DNA of 64,000 bases from Agarophyton chilense (GCA_030374765.1 JARGXX010000016.1:930001-994000), one strand, 5' to 3'; positions 43,612 through 54,830 are shown, counted from the stretch's first letter. Notes: generated by a model not told the origin, from the sequence alone. Made by a program: numbers and translations.

Positions 43612-44682
43612 ATGAATGCCGCCCTTCTTCGAGTCGCCCGCCACCTCCACACCCGTTTCCCCCCCCCGCCCTCATTCGCGCCTCACCGCCTCGCCATCTC
43701 TTCCCAGCGCCAGCCCCTCCGCGCCATTAACACCCCCCCGTCCGCGTCCCCCCCGCCCATCCCCCCACCCACCGTTCCGCCGCCTCCCAAACCCTACACC
43801 CACTTCCCGCGCGCCGCGCGCCCCCGACGTCCGCGCTCCGCCGCACTGCTGCTGACCGCAGGCGTCGCTGCCTCCGCCTACGTCGCCTACTACTCCGACC
43901 GTGCCCCCTTCACGTCGCGCTGGCGCCTCATCTCGCTGTCGCGCCCAGCCGAGATGCAGCTGGGCGCTGACGCCTACCACCAATTGCTGCGCGCCATCGA
44001 GCCCTCTTTGTTGCCGCCGTCAGACCGTCGCACCCGGCGCGCCCGCGCCGTCGTCGTCCGTTTGGCCGCCGCATGTCAAGCTTTCGACCCTGCCCTCACC
44101 GCCGGCTTCAAGTGGTCCGTCGCTGTGTCCCACGATGACGCCCCTAATGCCGTCTGCGTCCCCGGCGGTCGCATCATGCTCACCACTGGTTTGCTGCGTA
44201 TGTGTGCCGAGGAGGAGCTGGCCATGGTGCTGGCGCACGAGATTGCCCATGCTGTCAATCGCCACTCCGCCGAGAAGATGCAAATGCACACGCTCTTGTG
44301 GCCCATTGCACTGCTGCTAGCTACCGTCTTCAATTCTCACTTCATGTCCGCCTCCCTCACCCGCCTGCTGCTCGAGCTTCCGTTCGGCAGGAGTCTGGAG
44401 AGAGAGGCCGACCACGTTGGCATGATCATTCTCACCGAGGCTTGTTACGACCCCCGCAAGGCGCCCTCCATTTTTGACAAGCTTGCCCGTGTCACCGGTG
44501 AGCAACAAGGGCACTGGCTTGCCACCCACGTCAAGTCCATCGCCTCCACCCACCCCATGTCGGCGCAGCGCGCTGCGCAACTCAAGAACAAATCCGCCGA
44601 GATGGCAGTGCGATATCAACACAAATGCGCTTCTACTCAACACTGGATAGCCGACACATTCGCGTTTGCCTCTATGCAGTGA
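43612..44682 (+). CDS. OMA1: OMA1-type mitochondrial M48 metalloprotease
   Basis: Intronless, 356 residues. The N-terminus is Arg/Pro-rich without acidic residues (MNAALLRVARHLHTRFPPPP), a likely mitochondrial targeting sequence. A membrane segment (about 82-97, LLLTAGVAASAYVAYY) precedes the peptidase. The zinc site is LAHEIAHAVNRH with His209-Glu210-x-x-His213, and the third ligand is Glu265 in LEREADHVG. A second hydrophobic stretch (LLWPIALLLATVF) follows the zinc motif, and DPRKAPSIFDKL ... STHPMSAQRAAQL completes the family pattern. OMA1 cuts inner-membrane proteins such as the OPA1-type fusion GTPase under stress in animals and yeast. The name rests on these motifs and the membrane layout. 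Confidence 0.92.
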   Translation: MNAALLRVARHLHTRFPPPPSFAPHRLAISSQRQPLRAINTPPSASPPPIPPPTVPPPPKPYTHFPRAARPRRPRSAALLLTAGVAASAYVAYYSDRAPFTSRWRLISLSRPAEMQLGADAYHQLLRAIEPSLLPPSDRRTRRARAVVVRLAAACQAFDPALTAGFKWSVAVSHDDAPNAVCVPGGRIMLTTGLLRMCAEEELAMVLAHEIAHAVNRHSAEKMQMHTLLWPIALLLATVFNSHFMSASLTRLLLELPFGRSLEREADHVGMIILTEACYDPRKAPSIFDKLARVTGEQQGHWLATHVKSIASTHPMSAQRAAQLKNKSAEMAVRYQHKCASTQHWIADTFAFASMQ

Positions 44683-46620
44683 GAAGCCCTGAAAAGCTTG
44701 TCTTGCCAATGCAACCATTGCACTTTACGAACAACAACATCAACCCTGCAGGTTGGGCTCACCGTACTGTATACTATCTCAGGGATCACCATCGTACTGT
44801 TCTCCGTTATACCAACGGTTCAATAACAACCAAAGTCTAACAAACAAAACATTAACAAAGTCTCTAGTTAACACTTGCCCATCCAACCCAACTTCTTTGA
44901 GTCACTTCCTCTTCGTACAATGTACAGTTGTGTCTGCCCTACCAATGATTGCGCAATATTTATTTTTACATTGTCCGAAATTGGTTTTGTGCCAAACTTG
45001 GTGCCCAACATGTCGTCTCGACTCGTTGGAACTGCGTACTGGCCCGGAATAACCAAACCATTAGCATCACATTCCACCACAACGGCGAGATACTTCTTTT
45101 CCCAATTCGCTTCTTCAACGGTTAGAATGGTTACTTATTTGAGACATCTGTTGACAGACGCTTTTTGCGCGGTGCTAGCAGCCGATCTACGCTACGTGTC
45201 ATGTCAGCGATATGTGTATCGTTTACACCTGGCTTTTTGTCCATGTTGATCGAGTACGATGCTTGGGCGGGATCACACTACTGGCCAGAGGCAGTCTGAC
45301 CAAAAACAAGGAAGAGCAGGCACCAAGTTCTCAGACATGTCTCGCTCTGAGGTTGTCCCCTTCCTCCAGACAGCTATGTAGTACATAGTATGTATGCAGG
45401 TTGGGTTTTTTATTGTGTTTCTGGGTTGCGCTATGACTCTTCTGTAGGGCACTCACGACTGCGTCGGTGGCGCGCGCTATTTCCCCTCTACGCTGTACTG
45501 ATAGTGCCTTTTCGGGTAAAACTGGGTTCCCGATGCGGGTGCGATAGGTTCAAGAGATGCCAGAATTGGTCGCATTATCAACAGTCCAAATGTTCTTTTC
45601 TAGCCCAGACCTCTGTTGGTCGAGAACGATGCGATGTCGGGGATCTGCGACTGGTCAGAGACGGTTACGGCAACAAACAAGAAAGCAGGTAAATAGTCGT
45701 CAAAGATGTCTCTCTCTGAATTGGCTGCGTTATTGTTTTTATGGACAAGAGCCGAACCGCCAAGACGTCAATAGCATCTTGTCGCTGCCCAATCAGATAG
45801 TGTGGTTCAACATCAGAAACAGATTTGGGACGTGCCTCATATGTGCACGTGCACATGAGTAGAACGGAAAAGCAGAAACAAACACAAAAAGAATGAACAA
45901 TAGATTATTTTGTGCCTTTTCGTTCAGCTTCGCTCGATCTTTATGTTGGGTCAGGTGTGAAGGGAGCAGTATCCCTGTCCTTCGTGCTGTTCGCAAGACA
46001 AACTGCACACTGAGATGATACAGTGGTGGGTTTTGGCGAATTCCGAGGGGTGTTACTTCTGTAGAAATTTCGGTACTGATTTAGGGTCGGACAGTTCGCA
46101 CCGAAATTAGTAAATGAAAATCTATGTTTGTATTGATTCACCCAAGTGTTTCTTCGGTAGATCGAGGACGTCAACTGCCACACCAATCCTTCAGAGCATC
46201 CATCCTACAAGATGTCTTCTCGAAACGTCAAGCTCCTTTCGGTGCAATACCACCTCCCCTGTCACCCCTAACACTGTCCACTCCCGTCGAAGCCCATCCA
46301 TCTACCCCGCTGCCCTCCAGTCCTGCCAAAAGCTCCCATATTACCCACAAGTAGTACTGTAAACCCTGTCGGGACACCGCACCAAACGTTCTTACGAGAA
46401 CAAGATTTAACACTTTTCAAAGAAATACAAGCTGCAGTTGTCCAATGTTCTCATTTAAAAACGTTACTTTTATTTGAAAAAGTTGCTAAAACCTTGACTC
46501 TGCCAGTATAGTGGACTGAAATACAAATGGTATACACTGCCATGACCGGTATAAGCTTTTTATAGCAAAGATTTGTGGCAAAGATCGCGTGAAAACAGAT
46601 GCGTATAATAAAGGAGAGGC
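44683..46620. other. Gene-poor DNA with a diverged tandem duplication
   Basis: After the OMA1 gene the GC content falls. No coding domain recognised. Stretches around 45,246-45,365 and 45,616-45,735 look like diverged copies about 370 bp apart (shared 'gttgatcgagtacgatgc' / 'gttggtcgagaacgatgc', then 'aacaaggaagagcaggc' / 'aacaagaaagcagg'). Confidence 0.35.
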
Positions 46621-46639
46621 ATTTAAGGAGTTTTAACAG

Positions 46640-47100
46640 GTGAGTCAGGATCTCATCACTGCGATAGATGAATTCAACCAAAAGAAAGTCGCCGGCAGGT
46701 TTTCCGCAGTGGATAAAGAGGTAGATTTGATTACTAGCGGTGAGCACGTTCGCAATATAGCCATGAATAGGGTTGGTTCGCGACGTTTAAAAAGCACAGT
46801 AGATGCTTCTGTAGTAGAAGTCCACAATCCTAAGAAGAAAAAGATTAGCCAAGCAAACCCAGCACCTGAAATCAGCCGGGCGATATTTTCTGTGGACCAG
46901 GGTGAAAGAAAACGTCTTCTGTTCTCAAATTTTCAAGAGCACAAAGATGAGGGCCAACTGAAAATTAAAATCCGACGTGTTGCTCTCAAGAAAAAAACTA
47001 ATCAAAACAGAAGATGCAGCTGCCAAAGAGCGCAACTTCATTGAGAAAAAGAAGATGGACCTCGGGTATTGCAGATATAAGGATGGAAAATAAGCCGAAA
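46640..47100 (+). pseudogene. Unidentified basic ORF remnant
   Basis: The frame from 46,640 (GTG; no ATG) encodes about 134 residues, including SQDLITAIDEFNQKKVAGRF and Lys-rich stretches (HNPKKKKISQ). Near 46,980 a different frame continues with a charged, helical segment (TEDAAAKERNFIEKKKMDLG). This looks like one protein with a frameshift, with a coiled-coil tail as in transposon accessory proteins. Family not recognised. Confidence 0.25.
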
Positions 47101-48420
47101 AAGGTTCCACGGAGAGACGTCTGGGACTAGAATTGCAGCGTTTGATGCTACAGCTTCTTTTATAGATTCCATCCGAGAGATAGTAAGTAATGAGTTCCAT
47201 TTGTCTGCCCTTATGTGCAAAGAATCGTAAAATAATACTCGTTTGTGGTTCAGTTGATCTTTATCAAGTGCCAAAACGAGTTAGTGAAGCTTTTCTGGTT
47301 TTATTGTTCAGTTGAAACACCCATTGCAGTAAGGTAGGTTTTTAAGTCAGGTGGTGAGCATTTGAAAAACGTCGAGCCTTGCGATCCATACAAACAATTT
47401 GGCATGTTCCACAAAATGGCAGCGACGTTGTACCACGACTCAGCCGGTAACTGATTGATACATAGCTTTCGCGATGTCACAACATGAAGAAAGAATTTTT
47501 TTATTTTTGATCGCTCACTCTACCGCTATTCTACAAGCCGGCATCTTTCTTCATATGTCGTACAATCACCTCCGAGGTATGCTACTGTCTTGTCTCGGGA
47601 ACGTGGTGACGCTCAACCTTAGATGGTAGACGTAATAAACCTCGATGGTAACAAGGCACCTTGAAACCCCGCACGGGCAAACGGCAGGGCAGCTAGCCTA
47701 TACCGTGTAGGTGAACGATGATAGGCGTCGACGCGCGGGAAAGCCTGTGTGGTAGTTGAGAAACAACAAACCAAAAGGTATAGTCGTGACCCAATTGGTG
47801 CCTGTTTTTATCAGATAAGAATGGGGGAGGTGCAGTTCCCTGCATGCAGTGGACTGCACTCTCCAGATCACCAGGGAGGTGCCAGCAAGGCACGGTCTCT
47901 GACCTAGTGTCAGAGGCCTGGCCAGCACTGGCTACAGTGCCAGGTGGCCACTCCACTACTGTACCAAAATAAATATAATTACAATTACAGTTACTAACAA
48001 TCACTCAACCAGAAGTTACATGTCATCACTACACGTTGCTGACAACCTCTAGATGGTAGCTCGCCCGGAGCTGGGTGGCCGATGATCCCTCGCATCCATC
48101 ACCTACAAGGTCAGTGTAGTATATCGACAACCTCAAAGGTCAGGCCTTCTGCCACTATACGACAGTTTAACTCTTTCTTAATATCTGTAAGTTAATCATC
48201 TTGAAAGCCAATCTGTAAAAACCTGCGTAGCAATTATGCAGGGTTACCGTAGATATAAAACTGCCCTCTTTCTATCGAAAAAGATCTTCCCAAATCAGTG
48301 GCTATGTAAGATCTCGTAAAAAACGTCATGCCGTGTCTTCTTCCATGTGGGGGACCGAACAAATTGAATATAAGTCCACTAGGCAGGGAAATGGCTTGAA
48401 ACTTCAAGCATTTTCTTCTC
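47101..48420. other. No recognisable gene
   Basis: AT-rich DNA with short frames. A GC-richer patch at 47,800-47,960 has repeated 'gccag' words and could be the relic of a repeat, but nothing diagnostic was found. Confidence 0.3.
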
Positions 48421-48424
48421 TTAT

Positions 48425-48600
48425 GACCACTTTATGTTGCTTTTGGGATTGCCCTCTTTGTCGCGCTATGTGTATGTTTTTCCCTTCGCTAAAACCAACA
48501 CAACTTCCAAAACACTGTTTCAAAAGTACATTGAAGGACAATGCCCTTCAAGGGGGTTTCTTCGCATGACTTAGAAGTTTCGCTCGCTTGAGGACTAGCT
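48425..48600 (+). mobile_element. Possible integrase fragment of an LTR retrotransposon fossil
   Basis: A short plus-strand stretch with SRYVYVFPFAKTNTTSKTLF resembles the catalytic-core part of LTR-element integrases. The fragment is tiny and broken; the family (Gypsy or Copia) is unclear. Confidence 0.25.
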
Positions 48601-48626
48601 TGGTCTATGAAAATCTATACCGCTAT

Positions 48627-49411
48627 TGTGTGCCGACGGCCGGTTAGGACCAGAGGTGCACACTGGTGGAACACGTGGACTGCACGGATGCCGACGCTCG
48701 AGTGCGAGGCGTGCCACACGTGGCCCAGATTCTACCTGATGGTTAGTATTAGTTAGTAATTATTTGGCTATGCACTAGATATTTAGTATTTATTTTTCGG
48801 GCGGGCGCCCACTTTTAAGGCCACGCCCCACACTACTTAGGAGGTTGAGCACTGCTCCCCAGTAAACACCCTCCTGGGGAGATCCCAAGGAGGGAGTCTT
48901 GGCTCTGAAAGTTTCGCCTTCGGCGCGTCTTCACCGCATACTGCGTGAGCGCCCGTTGCACGTTAGTTCATACACCCCTCTGTCGACCAGAGTGCAACTA
49001 CCACCGTGGGTTCATATTTTATAGCCGACACTTGTCGTAATCTCGCCCCTGTATAGGGTTTCGCCCCCCGTTTTCTTCTTGTTTTCCGTTTTGGCTCTCG
49101 TTGGTGGCCGCCTCACTCACCTCGCTCGTCTACCTCATATGAATGCTTCCTCGCTCCTTTTCCGACAATCGCCTTGGCACCACTCCGCCTAGGGATTGAT
49201 CACACCCCGAACTGTGCCATTCTCACCTAAACACTCTAGGTATATCCCGCCGGATTGGCCTCGTTCTTACACCCGACTTCTTCGTGCCATTCCAGAGTGG
49301 CTCTGTTTCTGTGCTCCGCTGGGACGCGTCTCCTCCGCCTGAGGCGTGTCTCTCAAGAGAGGAAGATCCCTAACATCTTCGTGGTGTCTCCGCTCCAAGC
49401 GTTGTCCTACA
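48627..49411. mobile_element. Candidate solo LTR, G2-like layout
   Basis: A 785-bp segment beginning TGTGTGCC and ending CTACA. It shares short words in the same order with the G2 LTR: 'cacgtggac' near the start, a middle T/A-rich 'ttagta...attattt' stretch, then 'gggagatccca' and 'ttggctc'. I found no matching 5-bp target duplication at these ends, so the boundaries are uncertain. Confidence 0.4.
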
Positions 49412-49413
49412 GA

Positions 49414-49982
49414 AAATTCCGCTTTCCATTGCTATTACAGAAGTTTGTGAGGAGTACCATTCTTTTTGTTCAAGAATTGATAGGAATAATAGGTCACTTC
49501 AAGATGATCTGAATATGGAAAACAAGTTTGAAGAGAAAGAATGGTCTTTCAGAGTGAATACTTCTTTGCTGGCAATGTGCGTGGTTGATGCTTGGAATCT
49601 TTACAAGGGTGCATACGGAAACAAATTGAATCTTACACCGCATAATTTCTATTGTAATCACGCAGACGGATTAATAGATAACAACTGGAATGCTATTCGA
49701 ACTATGAAAAGAAAATGTAAGCAGGAAGATGAAATAGAAAACCCATATATGGCTGGAACAGGCATTAATTTAATGGAGACCAATCGAAAAAGAAGGAAAT
49801 TGGATGGTTCTTTGACGTCTCACACATATCAAGGACGATGCAAAGTCTGCAAGACCACTTACAAGTCCAAATTTGTTTGTTCAGAATGCAAAAAGTACAA
49901 TGATATGGATGTTTGTATATGTCACAGTGGAACCGGTCGCAAGTGTTTTATAGATCATCTGCGTGACATTCATCGCATTTAG
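49414..49982 (+). pseudogene. piggyBac-type transposase C-terminal relic
   Basis: The open frame from about 49,414 to the stop at 49,982 includes NTSLLAMCVVDAWNLYKGAY, FYCNHADGLIDNN and a terminal cysteine/histidine finger: C-x2-C, C-x2-C, then CFIDHLRDIH. This fits the end of piggyBac-family (DDE_Tnp_1_7) transposases, which close with such a finger. Everything upstream of the last 190 codons is missing; the LTR-like segment 48,627-49,411 lies exactly there. The retained part is uninterrupted. No TTAA-flanked ends were found. Confidence 0.5.
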
Positions 49983-50845
49983 AGCAACATTTAGTCAACA
50001 ACATTGACGTTCGTGTGTCAACATGCGTTTTTAAGGCTTCTTAGAGGCATCTTTTAAACGTATAAAGCAAAAGTTCAAATTACCTTAAGCGCCCTACTAA
50101 TTCAATCCGCGTTATTCAACTTGCTAGATATATTATGGTCTCTGACGAAACGATCTCTCTAGCACATGTCACCTTATTCTGTCTGCTGTTCAAGTGGACG
50201 CTAATGCGTTCTTAGACCATAATAATTTTTGGAATTAGTCGAGCTCCCGTAGGAGTTTTTGAGTTACACTGAAGTCAGCGAGGTTTGAACTCTGTTTTTA
50301 TCAGTCTCCGAGCGGTCGTGAAACCACTGAGCTGCGGTTACTGAAGACATTCTAAGGAATGTTCTTTAAAGCAGGAGTAACATGCTCATAAAATTAGTTT
50401 TTTACCTAGAAAATAGAATACGCCGCTGCAGTATGGAAACCAGCGATTTATACTAATTTTTTCGAAAATAGAACTGGCCTCATATGAGGCCAAGCTGGCC
50501 TCATGTGAGGCCAATCCGCCGGGCGCATAGACACTAGAGGGCGCGGCAGTGTCTCTTCAGATCGGCGTCTTAAGTAGTTTTGTCGAAAGACTTCTGTCCA
50601 TCATCCGGTTGCAGGTACGCTCTCATCTCATGGCGCATCCCGCTATTGGTAACGACGGTCTCGGCAGTGTATGCCTAATCGCAAGGAGACGTACCCCGTG
50701 CCTTGTGATGACCGACAGGTCCGGTAGACACAACCGATATAACCGCTTTGCATTCAAATCGGAGGTCATTTCTGAGCGTCGAAAGTCCTCCTGACGCAAA
50801 CTACACCAAGTCAGATAAAAATAAACGCTTACTCTCCTTTTCCCA
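49983..50845. other. Intergenic DNA with palindromes and a tRNA-like relic
   Basis: No gene recognised. It contains the twin palindromes at 50,476-50,512 and, on the minus strand at about 50,270-50,345, an A-box-like GCTCAGTGGT and a B-box-like GAGTTCAAACCTC. They are spaced roughly as in a tRNA-derived SINE, but no cloverleaf forms. Confidence 0.35.
50476..50512. repeat. Twin 16-bp palindromes
   Basis: GGCCTCATATGAGGCC (50,476-50,491, perfect) and GGCCTCATGTGAGGCC (50,497-50,512, one mismatched pair) lie in tandem, 21 bp apart start to start. Confidence 0.95.
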
Positions 50846-50849
50846 AGAT

Positions 50850-52080
50850 GGCTCACTCCCGTCAATCTCTACGACTCCCACGGCGTCGAGGTAACCTCGA
50901 CGCGCCAATTCAGTCCCAATTCACTCACTGGTACTCGTATTTCGGCCCACCCGGAAACCCATACGAAAAGCTGGACAACTGCTTGATAGACCGTGTCGGA
51001 TTTGCCTTTCACGAGAACCCGACCACTCCCAGATGCTCCATTCTTAAATCTGTTCGCCGTTGGTATTCACTCTCGAGGTAAACTAAATGCAGCTTCGTGG
51101 TGAGATTTTCTACCGTTCTTGTCCTACAGGGCAGAACGGCAACGCCCCAGATCCAGTCGGGAAAATATTGGCCGCAAGATACCGACTCTCCCGAACGGTG
51201 GAGTGAGATCTACTCAAACTTTTCTCCTGCCCGAAGGACACAGACCGGATCCGGGAAACCAGCATGAAGGTTCGCAGAGGTGCACGACCCTTGGGAAACA
51301 GAGTGCCTGGCACAGCTGGACGCCAAGAATTCGAAAAACAACTTGGATGAGTCGAACCCAGTGTATATAGTAGAATAATACAGTTTGTATCAATCGATTT
51401 GGCTTCTAAAGAGCTCGAACTACAAAGTGCAGTTTTCAATCGGTTTCCAATCTATGGTCACGTTTCCCAACTCGAACATTCTAGACGTGGGGGCGGGACC
51501 GAACCATATCAACGTAAGACATCTTCTACAGAAATGTAATTGTAAACTAATTCCCCGTTCGGTTCCTAGCATTACTCACACATCGCCGAACCTTTCAGGT
51601 ATTATTGGCATTATACCGTTGCTGGTACGATTTCGTGATCTTTGTGTTCAAGTACCGTTCCAGGCAACCATCAAGCTGGCCGCCAGCTGCGTACTTGGTA
51701 CCACCTTTATCAACCGTTACCATAGTAGAATCAATACAGACCAAACTTGAACGGGTGGATGGTCTGTTGCAATACTGTTGAGGTGTAGAGTGTTTGACGA
51801 GTGCGATTGTCAAATGCCTCAAAATCATTCGCCACGACAGCCTTCCTGTAAATAACACACTGAACGATACCATAGCATTCTTTTTTAGTCAACAAGCAGA
51901 CGCACATATTCTTATGTACTCTCAGGTGTTTTGTCGCCCACCCCGATGGAAATATGGAAAAGTGAGAGTAACGCCGCTAACGTACGACGGAACCTCAGTT
52001 TCTCGGCGCCCCCCAAATGGATAAAGGAGCGGGCTGCCAGTGTTTTGTCGAAAGCTTCATGTGAACGGTCTGGTGTGTGC
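50850..52080 (+). mobile_element. Gypsy LTR retrotransposon fragment G4 (around the protease)
   Basis: Plus strand: an aspartic-protease region at about 51,470-51,740 (LDVGAGPNHINVRHLL and CVLGTTFINRYHSRI), preceded by a Ser/Arg/Pro-rich stretch that may be the gag end and followed by worn sequence. It resembles the same region of G2 and G3. No reverse transcriptase or LTR was found. Broken and truncated, with several breaks. Confidence 0.6.
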
Positions 52081-52452
52081 TGTCGGTTGGTAAGCGGCAG
52101 TGAAGTATTGTGGGGGACTTAAAGTCGAATAGTTTGGCCCACAAAAAACGGAGAAGTTAATTTTGCACATGTTAGAATTTGGGTCTTTTTGTTCTTCGCG
52201 GGTGGTTCAGATGCATATGCAAATAAGGGCCATGGGATGATCGTGGTATGCATGTCTGTGGCAGATGTGGTAATTGGCGATTGAACCCTCTACTGCGCAC
52301 ATGGGTTGCCATATCGTGAACTTGGGGAGTGCAGAGATCAAAATCCAACAAGCACTCTGCAGATCGAACCGAAACTGAATAAGATATGAAGAACGCTAGG
52401 GATATTTCAAGCGATACGATGGATATGGACAAATAAAAGCATACAACTCAGC
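52081..52452. other. Spacer before the Plavaka-like element
   Basis: Short AT-rich stretch with no recognisable feature. Confidence 0.4.
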
Positions 52453-52474
52453 GTCAGTGTTCTCGGAATGCTAG
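52453..52474 (+). repeat. Left terminal inverted repeat of the Plavaka-like element
   Basis: Contains GTGTTCTCGGAATGCTAG, which pairs perfectly with 56,686-56,703. Confidence 0.85.
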
Positions 52475-52670
52475 TTCAGTGGTCAAAAAAGGACGAATTG
52501 AAATGACCGAAAAACCCGTGAATTTATCCAAATTTGGAGGTGTTAATTTCCGAAAATACTTTCATTCGTTCATTAGTGCTAGTTTGTATGGGAAGGAAAA
52601 CTAGCACATATCTGCATTTTTTCTAGTTTTGATGGAGGTAATACTAGCGTGAATCTTTCTGTCGCCGCAG

Positions 52671-54830
52671 TTGAGGTCCATTGGTTTCGCCCCCTCCACC
52701 ATCTTCGATCCCCACAAACGCTTCTCCGCAACCCTCTTCCAGAAAGACGCAATCCATGCCCTCAAACAACAGCTCGCCCTCGCACACTTCAAGAACACCT
52801 TTTTCCACCCCATCTCCCAAATATCCGCCTCCGGCTCCCCCGCCTTCGCACACCCCATGGCAGCCACCCTCGGCTCAAAAGTCGTCCCCGCACTCAAGAC
52901 CGCCATCATGCAGTCCACAAAAGATAACATCGTCTGGCATCTCCCTCACTCCACCGGTATCGACTTCTTCATCGGCCTCGTCCAAATCTACTCCGACAAG
53001 TCCTCTACCTCTCTCAAATCTTCTTCCATCACCTCCTACCCCCTCCACATCACCCTTCTCAAGTTCTCCGACTCCTTTCGCCGCAAATGCATCTCCGATA
53101 ATCTCACACTCCTCGGCTATCTTCCCACCTCCTTCACCCTAATCACTCCTTCTCCAGATGCAGATATCATCACTCATTCCTCCTTCATCCCCCGCCAAAC
53201 AAAAATGGAACTCATACAGCAGACCATCTCCTCCCTCCTTCAACCTCTCTTCTCTTCCGCCCTCCCCGGTTTCCCCTTCCGCGACGCAGACGGCGTTCTT
53301 CGTCAATGCCACCCCATCATCGCCAGCTACTGCGCAGACATTCCCGAGGCAAAGGATATTCTCGCCATCTCCCACGGCACCCGCCCCCAGCACCCCTGCC
53401 ACAGATGCTCTGTCCCTCGCTCACAACTCCACCAACACTCTCACGCCCATCCCCCTCGATCTCTTCCCCTCACCCTTCCAGCCCGCAACAAACACTTCTC
53501 CCTCCTCAAGGACTCCGAAGCAGCTCTCCTCGCCCGCAAGCCAAGAGTCTCGCGCAACTTCAAGGAACAAGCTCTCCAAGCACTCCACTCCCTCTCCCTC
53601 GCAAAATACCCCTCCCTCTTCGAGTCTTACCCCCTTTTTAACATCACCCCCCTCCTCACCCCATACAACATCTTCCCCTTCGAACCCCTCCACAACTTCC
53701 ACCTCGGCGTTTCCAAACTCATCAAGCTCGCCGCCATCGAACGTCTCAGATCAGAACACCTCTTCACCACCATCAGCTCCACAAACTCCCGCCGTTCCTT
53801 CCACTCCGTCCACAACTCCATCCTCAAGCACTCCAACTTCATCCTCACCGCCATCGAAAATCATTCCCCAGCTACCGGCCTCCACATCGACTTCTCTACT
53901 TCCGAAAGCGGGCAGTCCCTCAACGGCTTCTTCACAACTGACGGCGTCCACGGCATGCTAGAAGCAAAAGACTACCTCGCTCTCGACATGGTCTTCCCCT
54001 TCATCGGCGCTTTCTTCGACCGCTGCTGTGACGAAGCCAACTCCGCTCCCATCACAACCGTCTTCTCCAAGTACACAGACCTCCTCCTCACCTCAATGGG
54101 CTACAACTCCGTCCCCGAATGGACCACTTCTCGTCTTGCCAAACTCGCCTCCCAAATCCATTCCTTCAAGCACAGAGCTGTCGATGTTCTCGGTCCATAC
54201 CATACCTCCAACCTTGGCACCCTCAAATTCCACCTCCTCGATCACATCGTAGACGACATTCGACGCTTTGGGAGTCTCCACTTCAACGATGCAGGCATCT
54301 TCGAACAAGTCCATACCCTCTCCAAAGCACATTACTCCCGAACCTCCAAGCGCAGACCCACCGCGCACAACGAAACCATCAGTGCCATCGGACGCTCCAA
54401 TGCCGTCAACAATTGGATTTCTCTCTCCGCTGATCCTTCTGTCACCTCATCCTCCCATGCCCCTCCTCCTCCGTTCCAAGCCCGCAAACCAGGTTTCGTC
54501 CGTGATGGCAAACACACTTCCTTTCCCGATCTCATCACCGCTCACAAATTCCTTCGAGCAAACCCCCAATCAACAATCTCTTCTCTTCAGGACCTCTCCT
54601 CCCCAGACACTATCGCCATCATCTCACAGATTGGAACCCTCGCACTCCCCTCCTTCGTCACACTCACACTCGAAACACTAGCTCTCAACCAGGACTGCCC
54701 CACTCTCCGCCAAACCCGTCTCACATTCGTCAATTTTTCATACGTCGTCGGCGGCTTCACCCCAACCCTAGACGACTACATCGCCGATCGAAACGGCTCC
54801 GATCCGTGCTTTGCACGGTGTTGTCTGTGA
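52671..54830 (+). CDS. Plavaka-type (CACTA superfamily) transposase
   Basis: An uninterrupted 719-codon frame. Motifs in family order: FIGLVQIYSDKSSTSL then SYPLHITLLKFSD (about residues 102-135; 'D-T-L---G---YPV-L-L-N' in the family), LLGYLPT, DADGVLRQCHPIIASYCADI (about 205-225), a C-x2-C pair in HPCHRCSVPRS, FEPLHNFHLGVSKLI (about 340), and GTLKFHLLDHIVDDIRRFGS then EQVHTLSKAHY (about 528-572). This matches fungal Plavaka transposases. The sense strand is strikingly C/T-rich. The frame opens with TTG; the first internal ATG is at 52,857. A mini-exon ATGGAG at 52,632-52,637 with a 33-bp GT-AG gap would join in frame, but such an intron is very short. The start is unsure. Confidence 0.75.
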   Translation: MRSIGFAPSTIFDPHKRFSATLFQKDAIHALKQQLALAHFKNTFFHPISQISASGSPAFAHPMAATLGSKVVPALKTAIMQSTKDNIVWHLPHSTGIDFFIGLVQIYSDKSSTSLKSSSITSYPLHITLLKFSDSFRRKCISDNLTLLGYLPTSFTLITPSPDADIITHSSFIPRQTKMELIQQTISSLLQPLFSSALPGFPFRDADGVLRQCHPIIASYCADIPEAKDILAISHGTRPQHPCHRCSVPRSQLHQHSHAHPPRSLPLTLPARNKHFSLLKDSEAALLARKPRVSRNFKEQALQALHSLSLAKYPSLFESYPLFNITPLLTPYNIFPFEPLHNFHLGVSKLIKLAAIERLRSEHLFTTISSTNSRRSFHSVHNSILKHSNFILTAIENHSPATGLHIDFSTSESGQSLNGFFTTDGVHGMLEAKDYLALDMVFPFIGAFFDRCCDEANSAPITTVFSKYTDLLLTSMGYNSVPEWTTSRLAKLASQIHSFKHRAVDVLGPYHTSNLGTLKFHLLDHIVDDIRRFGSLHFNDAGIFEQVHTLSKAHYSRTSKRRPTAHNETISAIGRSNAVNNWISLSADPSVTSSSHAPPPPFQARKPGFVRDGKHTSFPDLITAHKFLRANPQSTISSLQDLSSPDTIAIISQIGTLALPSFVTLTLETLALNQDCPTLRQTRLTFVNFSYVVGGFTPTLDDYIADRNGSDPCFARCCL

